Both the position numbers and the translations under genes were made by a program. A DNA stretch of 21,951 nucleotides. It comes from Holosporales bacterium (GTDB taxonomy: Bacteria; Pseudomonadota; Alphaproteobacteria; BNTO01). The notes beneath the pieces were generated by a model. The model made no database searches. It saw only the letters and a program-made list of their open reading frames with translations, and was not told where the DNA came from. The stretch covers positions 1-21,951 of the forward strand of contig JAISXM010000079.1 of NCBI GenBank assembly GCA_031270515.1. Reading direction: 5' to 3'. Of the stretch, positions 1 to 6,163 are shown in pieces (the stretch's first letter is position 1; each line of letters begins with the position of its first letter).

Positions 1-1071
1 TATCTGAACACCATAACGGATCACTACGAAGTAATTAAAGATCAATTCGGGCGTGAAATATCGCGTCGGTATTCACACCGAACAGAAACTGGATATATTT
101 TTCAAAGACGCGAAACAAAAGTTGATGAATCTAGGGAGGAGTTATCTGCTGAGGTCATGCGGGGGCTTCAAGCCCAAGACGCAGGGCTGCAGAGCCTGCA
201 TAACTCGATCGAATCGTTGGCAGCCCAGCTTGCCAGCTTGCAAAAGGACATCGCAGAGCAGACAAAGGAATATAACCGTGACTTGATGGGGGCTTTGCTT
301 AGGGATGGCGGCGCGCGTCGCGATATTTTTAGGCTGAGAAATGATCCTTTGATGAAGGTGCTCGGCAACAGAAAAATAACCAGCGATGAGCTTACACAGC
401 TCCAGCGCGACTACCCGCAGATTGACTACTGGTATGCACACAGCCAACACATTCGCGAATCAATCTCACCTATAACTAAGGTATTAAATCACCCAGCGAT
501 GAGATTTATGAATGAAGTTGTTGTTCCCGTAGCTACAATCGCAACGATTATGGCCGGTGACGTATTCTCTGGTGGACTCGCGGCGCCCGCGACCGCCCCT
601 GCTCTTGCAGCCTGCTGCGTAAGACTCGCACCCGTCATCGGCCGTGCCGCGGTAACTTTTGGAGCGAGCGAAGCCTATAACGTGACCAGCGCTGGCGTGC
701 GTGCGTATTTCAATAAGGTCGCCGGCAGCGGCAGTGGTGGGACAAGTAATAGTGGAGGACGCGGCCCAGCTCCAAAGAAGACTGAGCCACCGAAGACAGA
801 GCGAGTCGTTCCTACGCAAAACGATCAGATAACTTTTACCAATGAACAAAAAGCTTCTGGCCTGTGGGAGCCCTGTAAAGCTGGTGGTTGGAGAGGTAGT
901 TTCCAAAGCAAGGACGGCTTGCATAGGTTTGTTCAGACTTTTGAGAAGTGGGAGTATGAAGTTTACAAAAAAATTGGAAAAGGTTGGGAACATTGTGGAA
1001 TTATGAGGGCAGTTGGACCAGATAAAGGGAAGATCTTAACTGAATTTGCAAAGGGATTTATACAAAAATGA
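1..1071 (+). CDS. polymorphic toxin protein, C-terminal part (cut by left window edge)
   Basis: The frame is open from base 1 with no upstream stop, so this is the C-terminal ~356 residues of a larger protein; the Met at 157 is internal. Visible order: a polar, probably coiled segment (about bases 150-480), a hydrophobic Gly/Ala-rich linker (502-717, beginning RFMNEVVVPVA), a Gly/Ser-rich hinge ending GPAPKK, then a variable C-terminal domain of about 90 residues. The same linker recurs twice downstream in front of other sequence, which is how polymorphic toxins (CDI, Rhs, T6SS-linked) are built: constant trunk, exchangeable toxin tip. The tip (GLWEPCKAGGWRG ... YEVYKKIGKGWEHCG) is not a family I can name; EVY..GK..H.G recalls colicin E3-type rRNases, but their Asp-x-x-His-x3-Glu triad is not in register. 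The stop overlaps the next start as ATGA, implying translational coupling to the immunity gene. Confidence 0.72.
   Translation, partial: YLNTITDHYEVIKDQFGREISRRYSHRTETGYIFQRRETKVDESREELSAEVMRGLQAQDAGLQSLHNSIESLAAQLASLQKDIAEQTKEYNRDLMGALLRDGGARRDIFRLRNDPLMKVLGNRKITSDELTQLQRDYPQIDYWYAHSQHIRESISPITKVLNHPAMRFMNEVVVPVATIATIMAGDVFSGGLAAPATAPALAACCVRLAPVIGRAAVTFGASEAYNVTSAGVRAYFNKVAGSGSGGTSNSGGRGPAPKKTEPPKTERVVPTQNDQITFTNEQKASGLWEPCKAGGWRGSFQSKDGLHRFVQTFEKWEYEVYKKIGKGWEHCGIMRAVGPDKGKILTEFAKGFIQK
502..783 (+). repeat. pretoxin linker repeat, copy 1
   Basis: Hydrophobic linker followed by a Gly/Ser hinge ending GPAPKK. It is homologous at DNA and protein level to 1411-1686 and 2318-2535. All copies share VV(V/I)PVA, AGD.FSGG, RLAPV.GRAAV and VRAYFN. 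This copy is in frame with its trunk and toxin tip. Confidence 0.85.
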
Positions 1072-1412
1072 AAGATTGTGAATTTTTCGAAAATTTCGAT
1101 TTTTGCTGTAATCGACTTAAGTGCAATATAACGCTTGAGACAAATAAGAGCAAAAGGCAAGTCGTTATGTATGATCCCAGCGTCAGAAGGTTTTCCATAG
1201 CTGTGCTAAAAGACCAAAAGGCAATATGTGTCATAGATTACTGCCCATATTGCGGTAAAAAATTGCCTAAAGAATTAAATGAAGAATGGGTAAACGTCAT
1301 CCTAAAGGAGTTAGGCCTTGATTACATGAAAAGTGAGGATACAGATCAATTTATAAAAGAACTTCCAGAAGAATTCCAAACCGACGAATGGTGGAAAAAG
1401 CGTGGGTTGTAG
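1068..1412 (+). CDS. putative immunity protein 1 (DUF6980-like, CPxCG zinc-ribbon type)
   Basis: 114 residues; the ATG overlaps the toxin stop (ATGA). There is a Cys pair near the N-terminus (FCCNR), a central YCPYCGKKLP knuckle that could bind zinc with it, and the tail PEEFQTDEWWKKRGL. The HCC / CPxCGxKLP / EFxTDEWW pattern matches my recollection of the uncharacterised DUF6980 family; I could not search it. The immunity role is inferred from position: a small cytoplasmic protein coded immediately after a variable toxin tip, with a related protein after the second toxin. It should bind and neutralise the domain encoded just upstream. The last 42 bases recur at 2279-2320 and 2536-2577 and mark a recombination seam. 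Confidence 0.68.
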   Translation: MKDCEFFENFDFCCNRLKCNITLETNKSKRQVVMYDPSVRRFSIAVLKDQKAICVIDYCPYCGKKLPKELNEEWVNVILKELGLDYMKSEDTDQFIKELPEEFQTDEWWKKRGL

Positions 1413-1809
1413 GTTTTTAGGTAAAGTTGTTGTCCCAGTAGCCATGGTGGTGGCGATTCTGGCGGGGGATACCTTTTCTGGCGGACTTGCGGCGCCCGTG
1501 ACTGCTCCGGCGCTGGCGGCTTGCTGCGGAAGACTCGCACCAGTTCTTGGCCGGGCCGCCGTGGCCCTGGGAGCTAGCGAGGCCTACCAAGCAACGTATC
1601 AAGGCGTGCGAGCGTATTTTAACAAAGCAGACGGGCGCAGTAGTGGCACAGGTAAGAGTGGAGGGAACGGCCCGGCTCCAAAAAAGCCAGAGCCCCGCGT
1701 ATTCAAAATACCGCGCAGGATTTGGACAAATTTATTCAAGACAAGATCAATAGTGGCATATGTAAGCCAGGCCCAATTAGAGATGGGAGAAAAACATATG
1801 AATTTATAA
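1402..1809 (+). CDS. orphan toxin cassette 2, linker frame (zero frame)
   Basis: The possible GTG start at 1402 lies inside the end of immunity gene 1 and has only a weak ribosome site, so this is an orphan cassette without a trunk. Residues from about 4 onward repeat the linker of the first toxin (RFLGKVVVPVA ... VRAYFN), followed by a Gly/Ser hinge and GPAPKK. After the hinge this frame loses resemblance to anything and ends at 1809, while the toxin domain continues in the -1 frame. Either the gene is frameshifted (true indel or assembly error in an A6 run) or the ribosome shifts at the A-AAA-AAG heptamer at 1680-1686. Orphan cassettes in toxin loci are usually silent stores that recombine onto the full-length gene, which would fit the poor start. 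Confidence 0.55.
   Translation: MGCRFLGKVVVPVAMVVAILAGDTFSGGLAAPVTAPALAACCGRLAPVLGRAAVALGASEAYQATYQGVRAYFNKADGRSSGTGKSGGNGPAPKKPEPRVFKIPRRIWTNLFKTRSIVAYVSQAQLEMGEKHMNL
1411..1686 (+). repeat. pretoxin linker repeat, copy 2
   Basis: Second copy of the linker-hinge segment, beginning directly at the stop of immunity gene 1 and running to the GPAPKK codons. Upstream homology with copy 1 stops at the RF codons, so the seam is sharp. Confidence 0.85.
1680..1715 (+). promoter_or_regulatory. candidate -1 ribosomal frameshift signal (slippery A-AAA-AAG plus hairpin)
   Basis: In the zero frame the codons read ccA AAA AAG (1678-1686), the slippery heptamer of E. coli dnaX and several insertion sequences. 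A -1 slip there enters the frame that runs open to 1973 and encodes the E3-like domain. Nine bases downstream is a hairpin: CGCGTATT (1696-1703), a 3-base loop, then AATACCGCG (1707-1715) with one bulged C. A GGAGGG stretch lies 14 bases upstream (1660-1665), like the internal Shine-Dalgarno of dnaX. The sites are visible; that they act is inference. An indel in the A-run is the simple alternative, since copy 1 has AAAGAAG and stays in frame. Confidence 0.45.
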
Positions 1810-1973
1810 AGAAAGGTGGTCCGTTTAAAAAAGGGGATATCCTTACAAAAGACAATAGGCACTTTGAAGCTGAATGGTGGCGCTCGAGTGGAAAACACCA
1901 GGGAGCGATTGAGCCTAAAGGGGGTACGGTGTATAAACCAGCAGATGCGACTAAACATTTGGATGTAAACTAA
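1722..1973 (+). CDS. colicin E3-like 16S rRNase toxin domain (cassette 2, -1 frame)
   Basis: This frame is open from 1656 (after a TAA at 1653-1655) to 1973 but has no ATG; the first possible start is a TTG at 1722 without a good ribosome site. The C-terminal half reads TKDNRHFEAEWW ... GKHQGAIEPKGG ... KPADATKHLDV. It aligns with the catalytic end of colicin E3 as I remember it: Asp, His at +3, Glu at +7 (D510/H513/E517 in E3), then the His of GKH (H526), with Lys where E3 has R545. Family members cut 16S rRNA in the decoding centre and stop translation. The domain is about 90 residues, the size of the E3 rRNase domain. It is probably made only through a frameshift, or after recombination with the complete gene. 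Immunity gene 2 follows 11 bases later. Confidence 0.62.
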   Translation: MDKFIQDKINSGICKPGPIRDGRKTYEFIKKGGPFKKGDILTKDNRHFEAEWWRSSGKHQGAIEPKGGTVYKPADATKHLDVN

Positions 1974-1984
1974 AAGGGGGATAT

Positions 1985-2320
1985 ATGACGCATTGTTGTA
2001 GTAGATTAGCCGATGAGATCGAGAATGGGAGTACGCTGACAGGAAATAAAAAGTTTCTTAAGTATGACGCTCAGAGGCGTTATTATGCTGTAGTATGTGA
2101 CCAAGAAAAAAAGCTCGATCTACAGATGAATTACTGTCCTTTTTGTGGTTTTAAATTCCCCCATGATCTTTGTGACGAATTTGAAAGGGTGTTACTTAGC
2201 GAATTTGGACCAGATTATTTAACGTCATTTGGAGACACAATTTTTGAAACTACTCCTTCAAAAAAATCCCTTCCTCAAGAATTCCAAACTGACGAATGGT
2301 GGAAGAAGCGTGGTTTGTAA
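1985..2320 (+). CDS. putative immunity protein 2 (DUF6980-like, CPxCG type)
   Basis: 111 residues with a strong ribosome site (AGGGGG, 4 bases before the ATG). MTHCCSRL at the N-terminus, YYAV and NYCPFCGFKFP in the middle and PQEFQTDEWWKKRGL at the end are the same landmarks as in immunity protein 1, but the rest differs widely. That pattern, conserved frame with a diverged body, is expected of immunity proteins matched to different toxin tips. It presumably protects against the rRNase-like domain just upstream. A zinc knuckle from the N-terminal Cys pair and CPFCG is inferred. The function is deduced from position, not shown. Confidence 0.66.
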   Translation: MTHCCSRLADEIENGSTLTGNKKFLKYDAQRRYYAVVCDQEKKLDLQMNYCPFCGFKFPHDLCDEFERVLLSEFGPDYLTSFGDTIFETTPSKKSLPQEFQTDEWWKKRGL

Positions 2321-2577
2321 GCTTATAAAAAAAGTTGTTATCCCAGTAGCCATGATTGCAACAATTATGGCCGGTGACGTGTTCTCTGGTGGGGCAGCCG
2401 CGCCAGCGCGACCGCTCTGGCGCTTGCGGCTTGCTGCGTAAGGCTCGCGCCCGTCATTGGCCGCGCCGCGGTAACTTTTGGAGCGAGCGAAGCCTACCAC
2501 GCAACCAGCGCTGGTGTGCGAGCGTATTTTAACAGGAATTCCAAACTGACGAATGGTGGAAGAAGCGTGGGTTGTAG
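2318..2577 (+). pseudogene. collapsed toxin cassette 3 (linker remnant fused to immunity tail)
   Basis: Directly after the stop of immunity gene 2 the linker starts a third time (CKLIKKVVIPVA ... AGDVFSGG). A frameshift near 2404 puts the rest (ALAACCVRLAPVIGRAAV ... VRAYFN) in another frame. At 2535/2536 the linker runs straight into the last 42 bases of an immunity gene (2536-2577). Hinge, toxin and most of the immunity gene are missing, so a deletion removed the middle of the cassette. The bases after 2577 (AGATTCATG) again resemble the start of a linker, hinting at a former fourth unit. Confidence 0.75.
2536..2577 (+). repeat. 42-bp immunity-tail repeat (third copy)
   Basis: Almost identical to 2279-2320, with a related copy at 1371-1412. 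In the intact genes these bases encode the EFQTDEWWKKRGL tail plus stop. In this copy no immunity body precedes it. Confidence 0.85.
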
Positions 2578-2593
2578 ATTCATGAGAACTTCG

Positions 2594-2612
2594 CTCTGCA
2601 AGTGAAGCAGAG
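2594..2612. terminator. weak hairpin between toxin locus and corB
   Basis: CTCTGC, a 7-base loop, then GCAGAG, lying between the convergent toxin locus and the corB stop. There is no U-run on either strand, so it is at best a weak or factor-dependent end. Confidence 0.2.
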
Positions 2613-2617
2613 ACAAC

Positions 2618-3889
2618 CTATTCGTCCTCTTTAAATCCTTCACACTTCGCGATTTTTATTAATGTAATCTGATTGCGTTGGCGCTTTAACACCGTAAAAC
2701 GAAACCCGTACAACATAAACACTTGCCCCACGTCCGGGATCATGCGCACGGTGTTGATCAGCAACCCCGCAATTGTCGCCGCCGCGTAGTCGGGCAGGTC
2801 CCAATCAAACTCCCTGTTCAAATCTCGTATCGTTACTGTGCCGTCCGTGATGACCGAATTATCCGGCTGGAGGCGCATCCCCCGCACAGATATATCGTGC
2901 TCATCATCAATCTCGCCCACAATCTCCTCTAAAATGTCCTCAAGTGTCACAATCCCCAGCCATGCGCCGTACTCATCCACGACGAGGGCAAAATGCTCTC
3001 TCCTCGAGCGAAACATCTGCAGCTGCTCGAGGAGGTCGGTGCTATCGGGAATGAACCACGGCTTATTCGCGATTTCCTGTATATTGACGTTCCTCAGCTT
3101 GCTCGGAGAGCGCACTTCCCTCACCAACATTTTTACGTTAACAATCCCAATAATGTTGTCCAGCGTCCCTTGCCACAGCGGTAGGCGCGAAAATGGGGAG
3201 TCCAGCATTTGGTCGACAATGGCTTCGATCGGGTCGTCCGCGTTCAGCATCGTCACATTTTTGCGGTGTACCATTATTTCGGATACCTGAACGGAGCGCA
3301 GGTCCAAAATGCTCTTCAACATGGACGTCTCTTGGTGCGAATCCTGATCCGGGCCCTTATGCAGGTCGATCACTCCGCGCAGCTCATCCACGGACACATT
3401 ATCCGAGTCTGAATCGCTCACGCTGATCCCCAGGACCCGCAGCATGCCGCGGGAAATCCACACGGTGACTCGAGCCAGCGGCTTGCACACGGTTAGCGTG
3501 AAGTTCATTATGTACGCGGCTTTTAACACGATTTTTTCGGAGTCTTTTATTGCCAATAGTTTGGGCAGCACTTCGGCGTACACGAGAATCAAACAGGTCA
3601 TCAAGCTGGTTGCGTAAAAGACGCCTTCGCTGCCGAATATATCCTCAAATATGTGGGTCGCTAATGCTGTGGCTCCGGCGTTAAACGCCGTGTTGCACGC
3701 CAGCAGAGTGTTCAGCATATAGCCGATTTGGTCTTTTAGCTTTTCGGCCAAAACTGTACGCCGGCTGCCATTTTTGGCGAGCTGGTGCAGTTTGGCCTTG
3801 GATGCGACGCTGATCGCCGTTTCGTATGCGGAAAAATATCCCGCTGCAATCAACAATACTATTATTACGATAACAAGAAATAGCGTCAC
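2618..3889 (-). CDS. corB: CorB/HlyC-CorC family membrane protein (DUF21-CBS-CorC)
   Basis: 423 residues, the normal size for CorB/YfjD-type proteins. Order: a DUF21/CNNM membrane domain with about four hydrophobic segments (1-150), a CBS pair (about 203-330) carrying the family signature VVDEYG ... GIVTLEDILEEIVGE, and a C-terminal CorC_HlyC domain (about 338-418). Relatives act in the inner membrane and are linked to magnesium or cobalt efflux, with the CBS pair sensing nucleotides. GTG start, chosen because GGAGGTGAG stands at the right distance and overlaps the end of the preceding gene's region. It is the last gene of the tssA operon, 7 bases after the secreted-protein gene. The symbol is family-level; magnesium transport is not demonstrated here. 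Confidence 0.88.
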   Translation of the reverse strand: MTLFLVIVIIVLLIAAGYFSAYETAISVASKAKLHQLAKNGSRRTVLAEKLKDQIGYMLNTLLACNTAFNAGATALATHIFEDIFGSEGVFYATSLMTCLILVYAEVLPKLLAIKDSEKIVLKAAYIMNFTLTVCKPLARVTVWISRGMLRVLGISVSDSDSDNVSVDELRGVIDLHKGPDQDSHQETSMLKSILDLRSVQVSEIMVHRKNVTMLNADDPIEAIVDQMLDSPFSRLPLWQGTLDNIIGIVNVKMLVREVRSPSKLRNVNIQEIANKPWFIPDSTDLLEQLQMFRSRREHFALVVDEYGAWLGIVTLEDILEEIVGEIDDEHDISVRGMRLQPDNSVITDGTVTIRDLNREFDWDLPDYAAATIAGLLINTVRMIPDVGQVFMLYGFRFTVLKRQRNQITLIKIAKCEGFKEDE

Positions 3890-3896
3890 AGATCAC

Positions 3897-4673
3897 TCAC
3901 CTCCGATCCCACGGATCTATAAATTTACGTTCGTAGCCACAATCACCAACTGCGGCGGACGGGCATGTCTGGACCGTATCTACCACAGGTATGGGCAGAG
4001 GCTCATCCTCCTCAGGTCGCCCCCTCATCGCATTGGCGCACGGCATTAATTCGTCTTTTGATTCATCCTTTCGTTTTTTTAATTCATCTTCACTAGGGGG
4101 CTCATCTAACAAAATGAAAACGGACGCAGGTCTTGCCCCAACTGCGTGGTCAGGTAAGGGCTTTTTAAAAACACCAATATCATCTCCAAACACAAAAGAA
4201 CGGTATTCTCCTAAACTAAAATTGCGCCCTTTACAGTAATTTTGTGATGTCACTGTGCGAGTATAAGATTGCTTTTTGTTCCCAGAGCTCAATATACAAA
4301 ATATGCAATTAAGCAGCTTGTGTAAACGGGCTTCGTCCGGGGACACTAAAGCCGATGTTACCCGAGTGGCATTTTTTCCGGCGGGGTGAGCGCGCACAAG
4401 CGTTATTTGCATTTTTTTTATGTTCTTGCGTTCTACATCATTTTCATACTTCCCATCATTATCTTTTTTATCATTACTATTTCTATTATTGCTCTTTTGA
4501 TTGCGGTTCTTCATATTTTTGGGATTATTTGAGTGCGCCTTTAAAGTTTTCATTAGTTTTGCAATCTGGACCCCATTCGAATCGACTTTGCCCGCGCAAA
4601 ACGACTCTCCGCCCACCAATGCGCAAGTTCCAAGCAACGCATGCAGTAAATTTTTTTTCATAAGAATTCGCAT
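3897..4673 (-). CDS. exported Asn/Lys-rich protein of unknown function
   Basis: 258 residues from the ATG at 4673, preferred over one 21 bases upstream because GGAGGAGGT sits 5 bases before it. The N-terminus MRILMKKNLLHALLGTCALVGGESFCAG is a clear signal peptide. It is followed by a low-complexity Asn/Lys/Asp-rich stretch (about 45-85), a middle part with Cys pairs (NCIFC), and an acidic, Pro-rich tail. I recognise no family. It lies 22 bases after tssA and 7 before corB on the same strand, so it is surely cotranscribed with them. The context could suggest a cell-envelope role, but nothing in the sequence proves a link to type VI secretion. Confidence 0.75.
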   Translation of the reverse strand: MRILMKKNLLHALLGTCALVGGESFCAGKVDSNGVQIAKLMKTLKAHSNNPKNMKNRNQKSNNRNSNDKKDNDGKYENDVERKNIKKMQITLVRAHPAGKNATRVTSALVSPDEARLHKLLNCIFCILSSGNKKQSYTRTVTSQNYCKGRNFSLGEYRSFVFGDDIGVFKKPLPDHAVGARPASVFILLDEPPSEDELKKRKDESKDELMPCANAMRGRPEEDEPLPIPVVDTVQTCPSAAVGDCGYERKFIDPWDRR

Positions 4674-4695
4674 AGTACACCTCCTCCACGACAAG

Positions 4696-5904
4696 TTAAG
4701 CCGCTCCGCGTCGCATGACTTCGGACAGCATTTTTAGTATTTTATGCCCCTCTGTTCCTCCTGTAATGACATCATCCAGCACTACTGGTAGTGGTTTCCC
4801 CGCCCAGGATGATACCATTTTTATCAAATATGGGCCAGGACTTTGTGGATCGACTTCAATCAAATAATCCGCTAATTCTTCAATTGCTTTATATGCGTCT
4901 TGGCGTCCGTTTATAGTGATCTCTTCGCCGGATTCCTGGGGTTGGGCTTGCGCCGCCTGTGCCTGCGCCTGGATCTGCGCTTGATTTTGCGCCGCGTCTA
5001 CGCTTTCGTACAAAATCTCTCCGTCCACCACATCCGCAGTCGGCGCGCTTGATTCTTCGTAGGTGCCAGCATTTGCGCCAAATTCCACGGGAATAATGTC
5101 GTGCTGATTTGGCGTAACTTGCTGCGTGGCTTGTGGTACGCGGCCCTCTAAGGACGACTTGCATAGTTGCGACACGCTTTCAAGTTGTTCGTGAAACCGT
5201 TTGAAGCTGGGGCTGATCCCATTGCATTTGTGATGCAATAATTCGGAGAATCGGAGCGATTTGTCGCGTATTTCTTCTACTAAACTCAACACATATGATA
5301 CGTTGCTTGTGTTCGCTTGACGCATCAGCAAGCGAAACCTTTTTAAGGTTATTTGTCCGGCATTTTCGGCGTCTTGGGCCCTGCTTTCGCTTATGCCTGA
5401 CCGCCGAGCCACCAAATCAAAATTTTGAGCCGCCAACCACGTTGACAAGTCTAGCGAATGCGGCACCAATCCATTCGCGGGCGCAATTGGCATGAAAAGA
5501 GAGCATTCAGCCATCTTTTCGACGAACCAATCCAATATGCGCACGCGGTATTCCAAGTCTTCACCGGGCTCTGGGTAGCAAAAATCCCAGCAATTTTCGC
5601 AAAAGCTGTGTGCGAGGTCGATGGACTGCCGCAAGCCATCCCACTGCTCAAGGCGGCAAGTAGCCTCACACAACCACCCGACGAGCTGTAGGTCTTTTGT
5701 GTCATTCTCCAGCGCTCGTACACACAGCTTGTACACCTCGTTCCAATCGGCTTTTTTTAGGTCCCTTTTCCACACACCCCTTGATAGAGAAGCATCTTCT
5801 TCGAAACGCGCGCTCTTGATTTGGTCATACACCGGCTCATAACGCAAGTTCATTCCTGCGTAGTTCTCTAACGGCATTGACAGTTTCTCAATATTGAGCG
5901 GCAT
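4696..5904 (-). CDS. tssA: type VI secretion system protein TssA (ImpA N-terminal domain)
   Basis: 402 residues. Residues about 17-140 are an ImpA_N domain, with the expected LRYEPVYDQIKSARFEED, GVWKRDLKKADW, KDLQLVGWLCEA and CWDFCYP blocks. A Gln/Ala-rich linker (about 305-330) leads to the short C-terminal region (YLIEVDPQSPGPYLI) typical of TssA. TssA proteins bind baseplate and sheath components and help start or cap the contractile tail in the cytoplasm. No other T6SS gene is in the window, so the machine must be encoded elsewhere if it exists. First gene of the minus-strand operon with the exported protein and corB. The toxin cassettes lie just beyond that operon, facing it. Confidence 0.87.
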   Translation of the reverse strand: MPLNIEKLSMPLENYAGMNLRYEPVYDQIKSARFEEDASLSRGVWKRDLKKADWNEVYKLCVRALENDTKDLQLVGWLCEATCRLEQWDGLRQSIDLAHSFCENCWDFCYPEPGEDLEYRVRILDWFVEKMAECSLFMPIAPANGLVPHSLDLSTWLAAQNFDLVARRSGISESRAQDAENAGQITLKRFRLLMRQANTSNVSYVLSLVEEIRDKSLRFSELLHHKCNGISPSFKRFHEQLESVSQLCKSSLEGRVPQATQQVTPNQHDIIPVEFGANAGTYEESSAPTADVVDGEILYESVDAAQNQAQIQAQAQAAQAQPQESGEEITINGRQDAYKAIEELADYLIEVDPQSPGPYLIKMVSSWAGKPLPVVLDDVITGGTEGHKILKMLSEVMRRGAA

Positions 5905-5915
5905 TTTTTATATCT

Positions 5916-6012
5916 GTATACCCACCCATAAAAACAATTTGAATTTTAATCTTTGTCGAAGTTTTGTATTACAACGATATTCAAATTGTTTGTTATGGGG
6001 ACCCGGTGTATA
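5916..6012 (+). repeat. ~97-bp palindromic dispersed repeat, copy A
   Basis: Runs from GTATACCCACCC through ATAAAAACAATTTGAATT, a core with GTATTACAACGA, to ATTCAAATTGTTTGTTATGG and GGACCCGGTGTATA. The inner arms (ACAATTTGAAT / ATTCAAATTGT) are inverted. Sits between the divergent tssA and prfA. Related copies: 9273-9361, 9357-9452, 9703-9799, 11500-11590, 12335-12424, 13242-13329. Confidence 0.85.
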
Positions 6013-6099
6013 TGACTCCTCTATTCTTATGATGAAATAGTTTGCAAAATATTTCAACCCAACCACAATAAGATAATCAGTTCGTTGTTTCGTTTCTCA

Positions 6100-6128
6100 T
6101 AGTTACTTCGTCGCATTTTTGTTATACT
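6100..6128 (+). promoter_or_regulatory. putative prfA promoter
   Basis: TATACT at 6123-6128 is a good -10 box, 36 bases before the chosen prfA start. The -35 side (TAGTTA near 6100) is weak. Confidence 0.45.
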
Positions 6129-6163
6129 ATTTGCATAGGTCGTATTCCTTTGGCAAGCAGGCA

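Noticed and set aside
53..286. Small ORF at the left edge
   Set aside because: It overlaps in another frame the continuous toxin-protein frame that is open from base 1 and has no recognisable product.
850..1071. Colicin E3-type active site in the first toxin tip
   Set aside because: EVY...GK...H.G is suggestive, but Lys and Thr stand where the catalytic His and Asp should be, so I left the domain unnamed.
6119..6163. Longer N-terminus for prfA starting at the ATG at 6119
   Set aside because: It overlaps the TATACT box and adds residues absent from RF1 proteins; the Met at 6164 gives the normal 359 residues with GGQ at 233-235.
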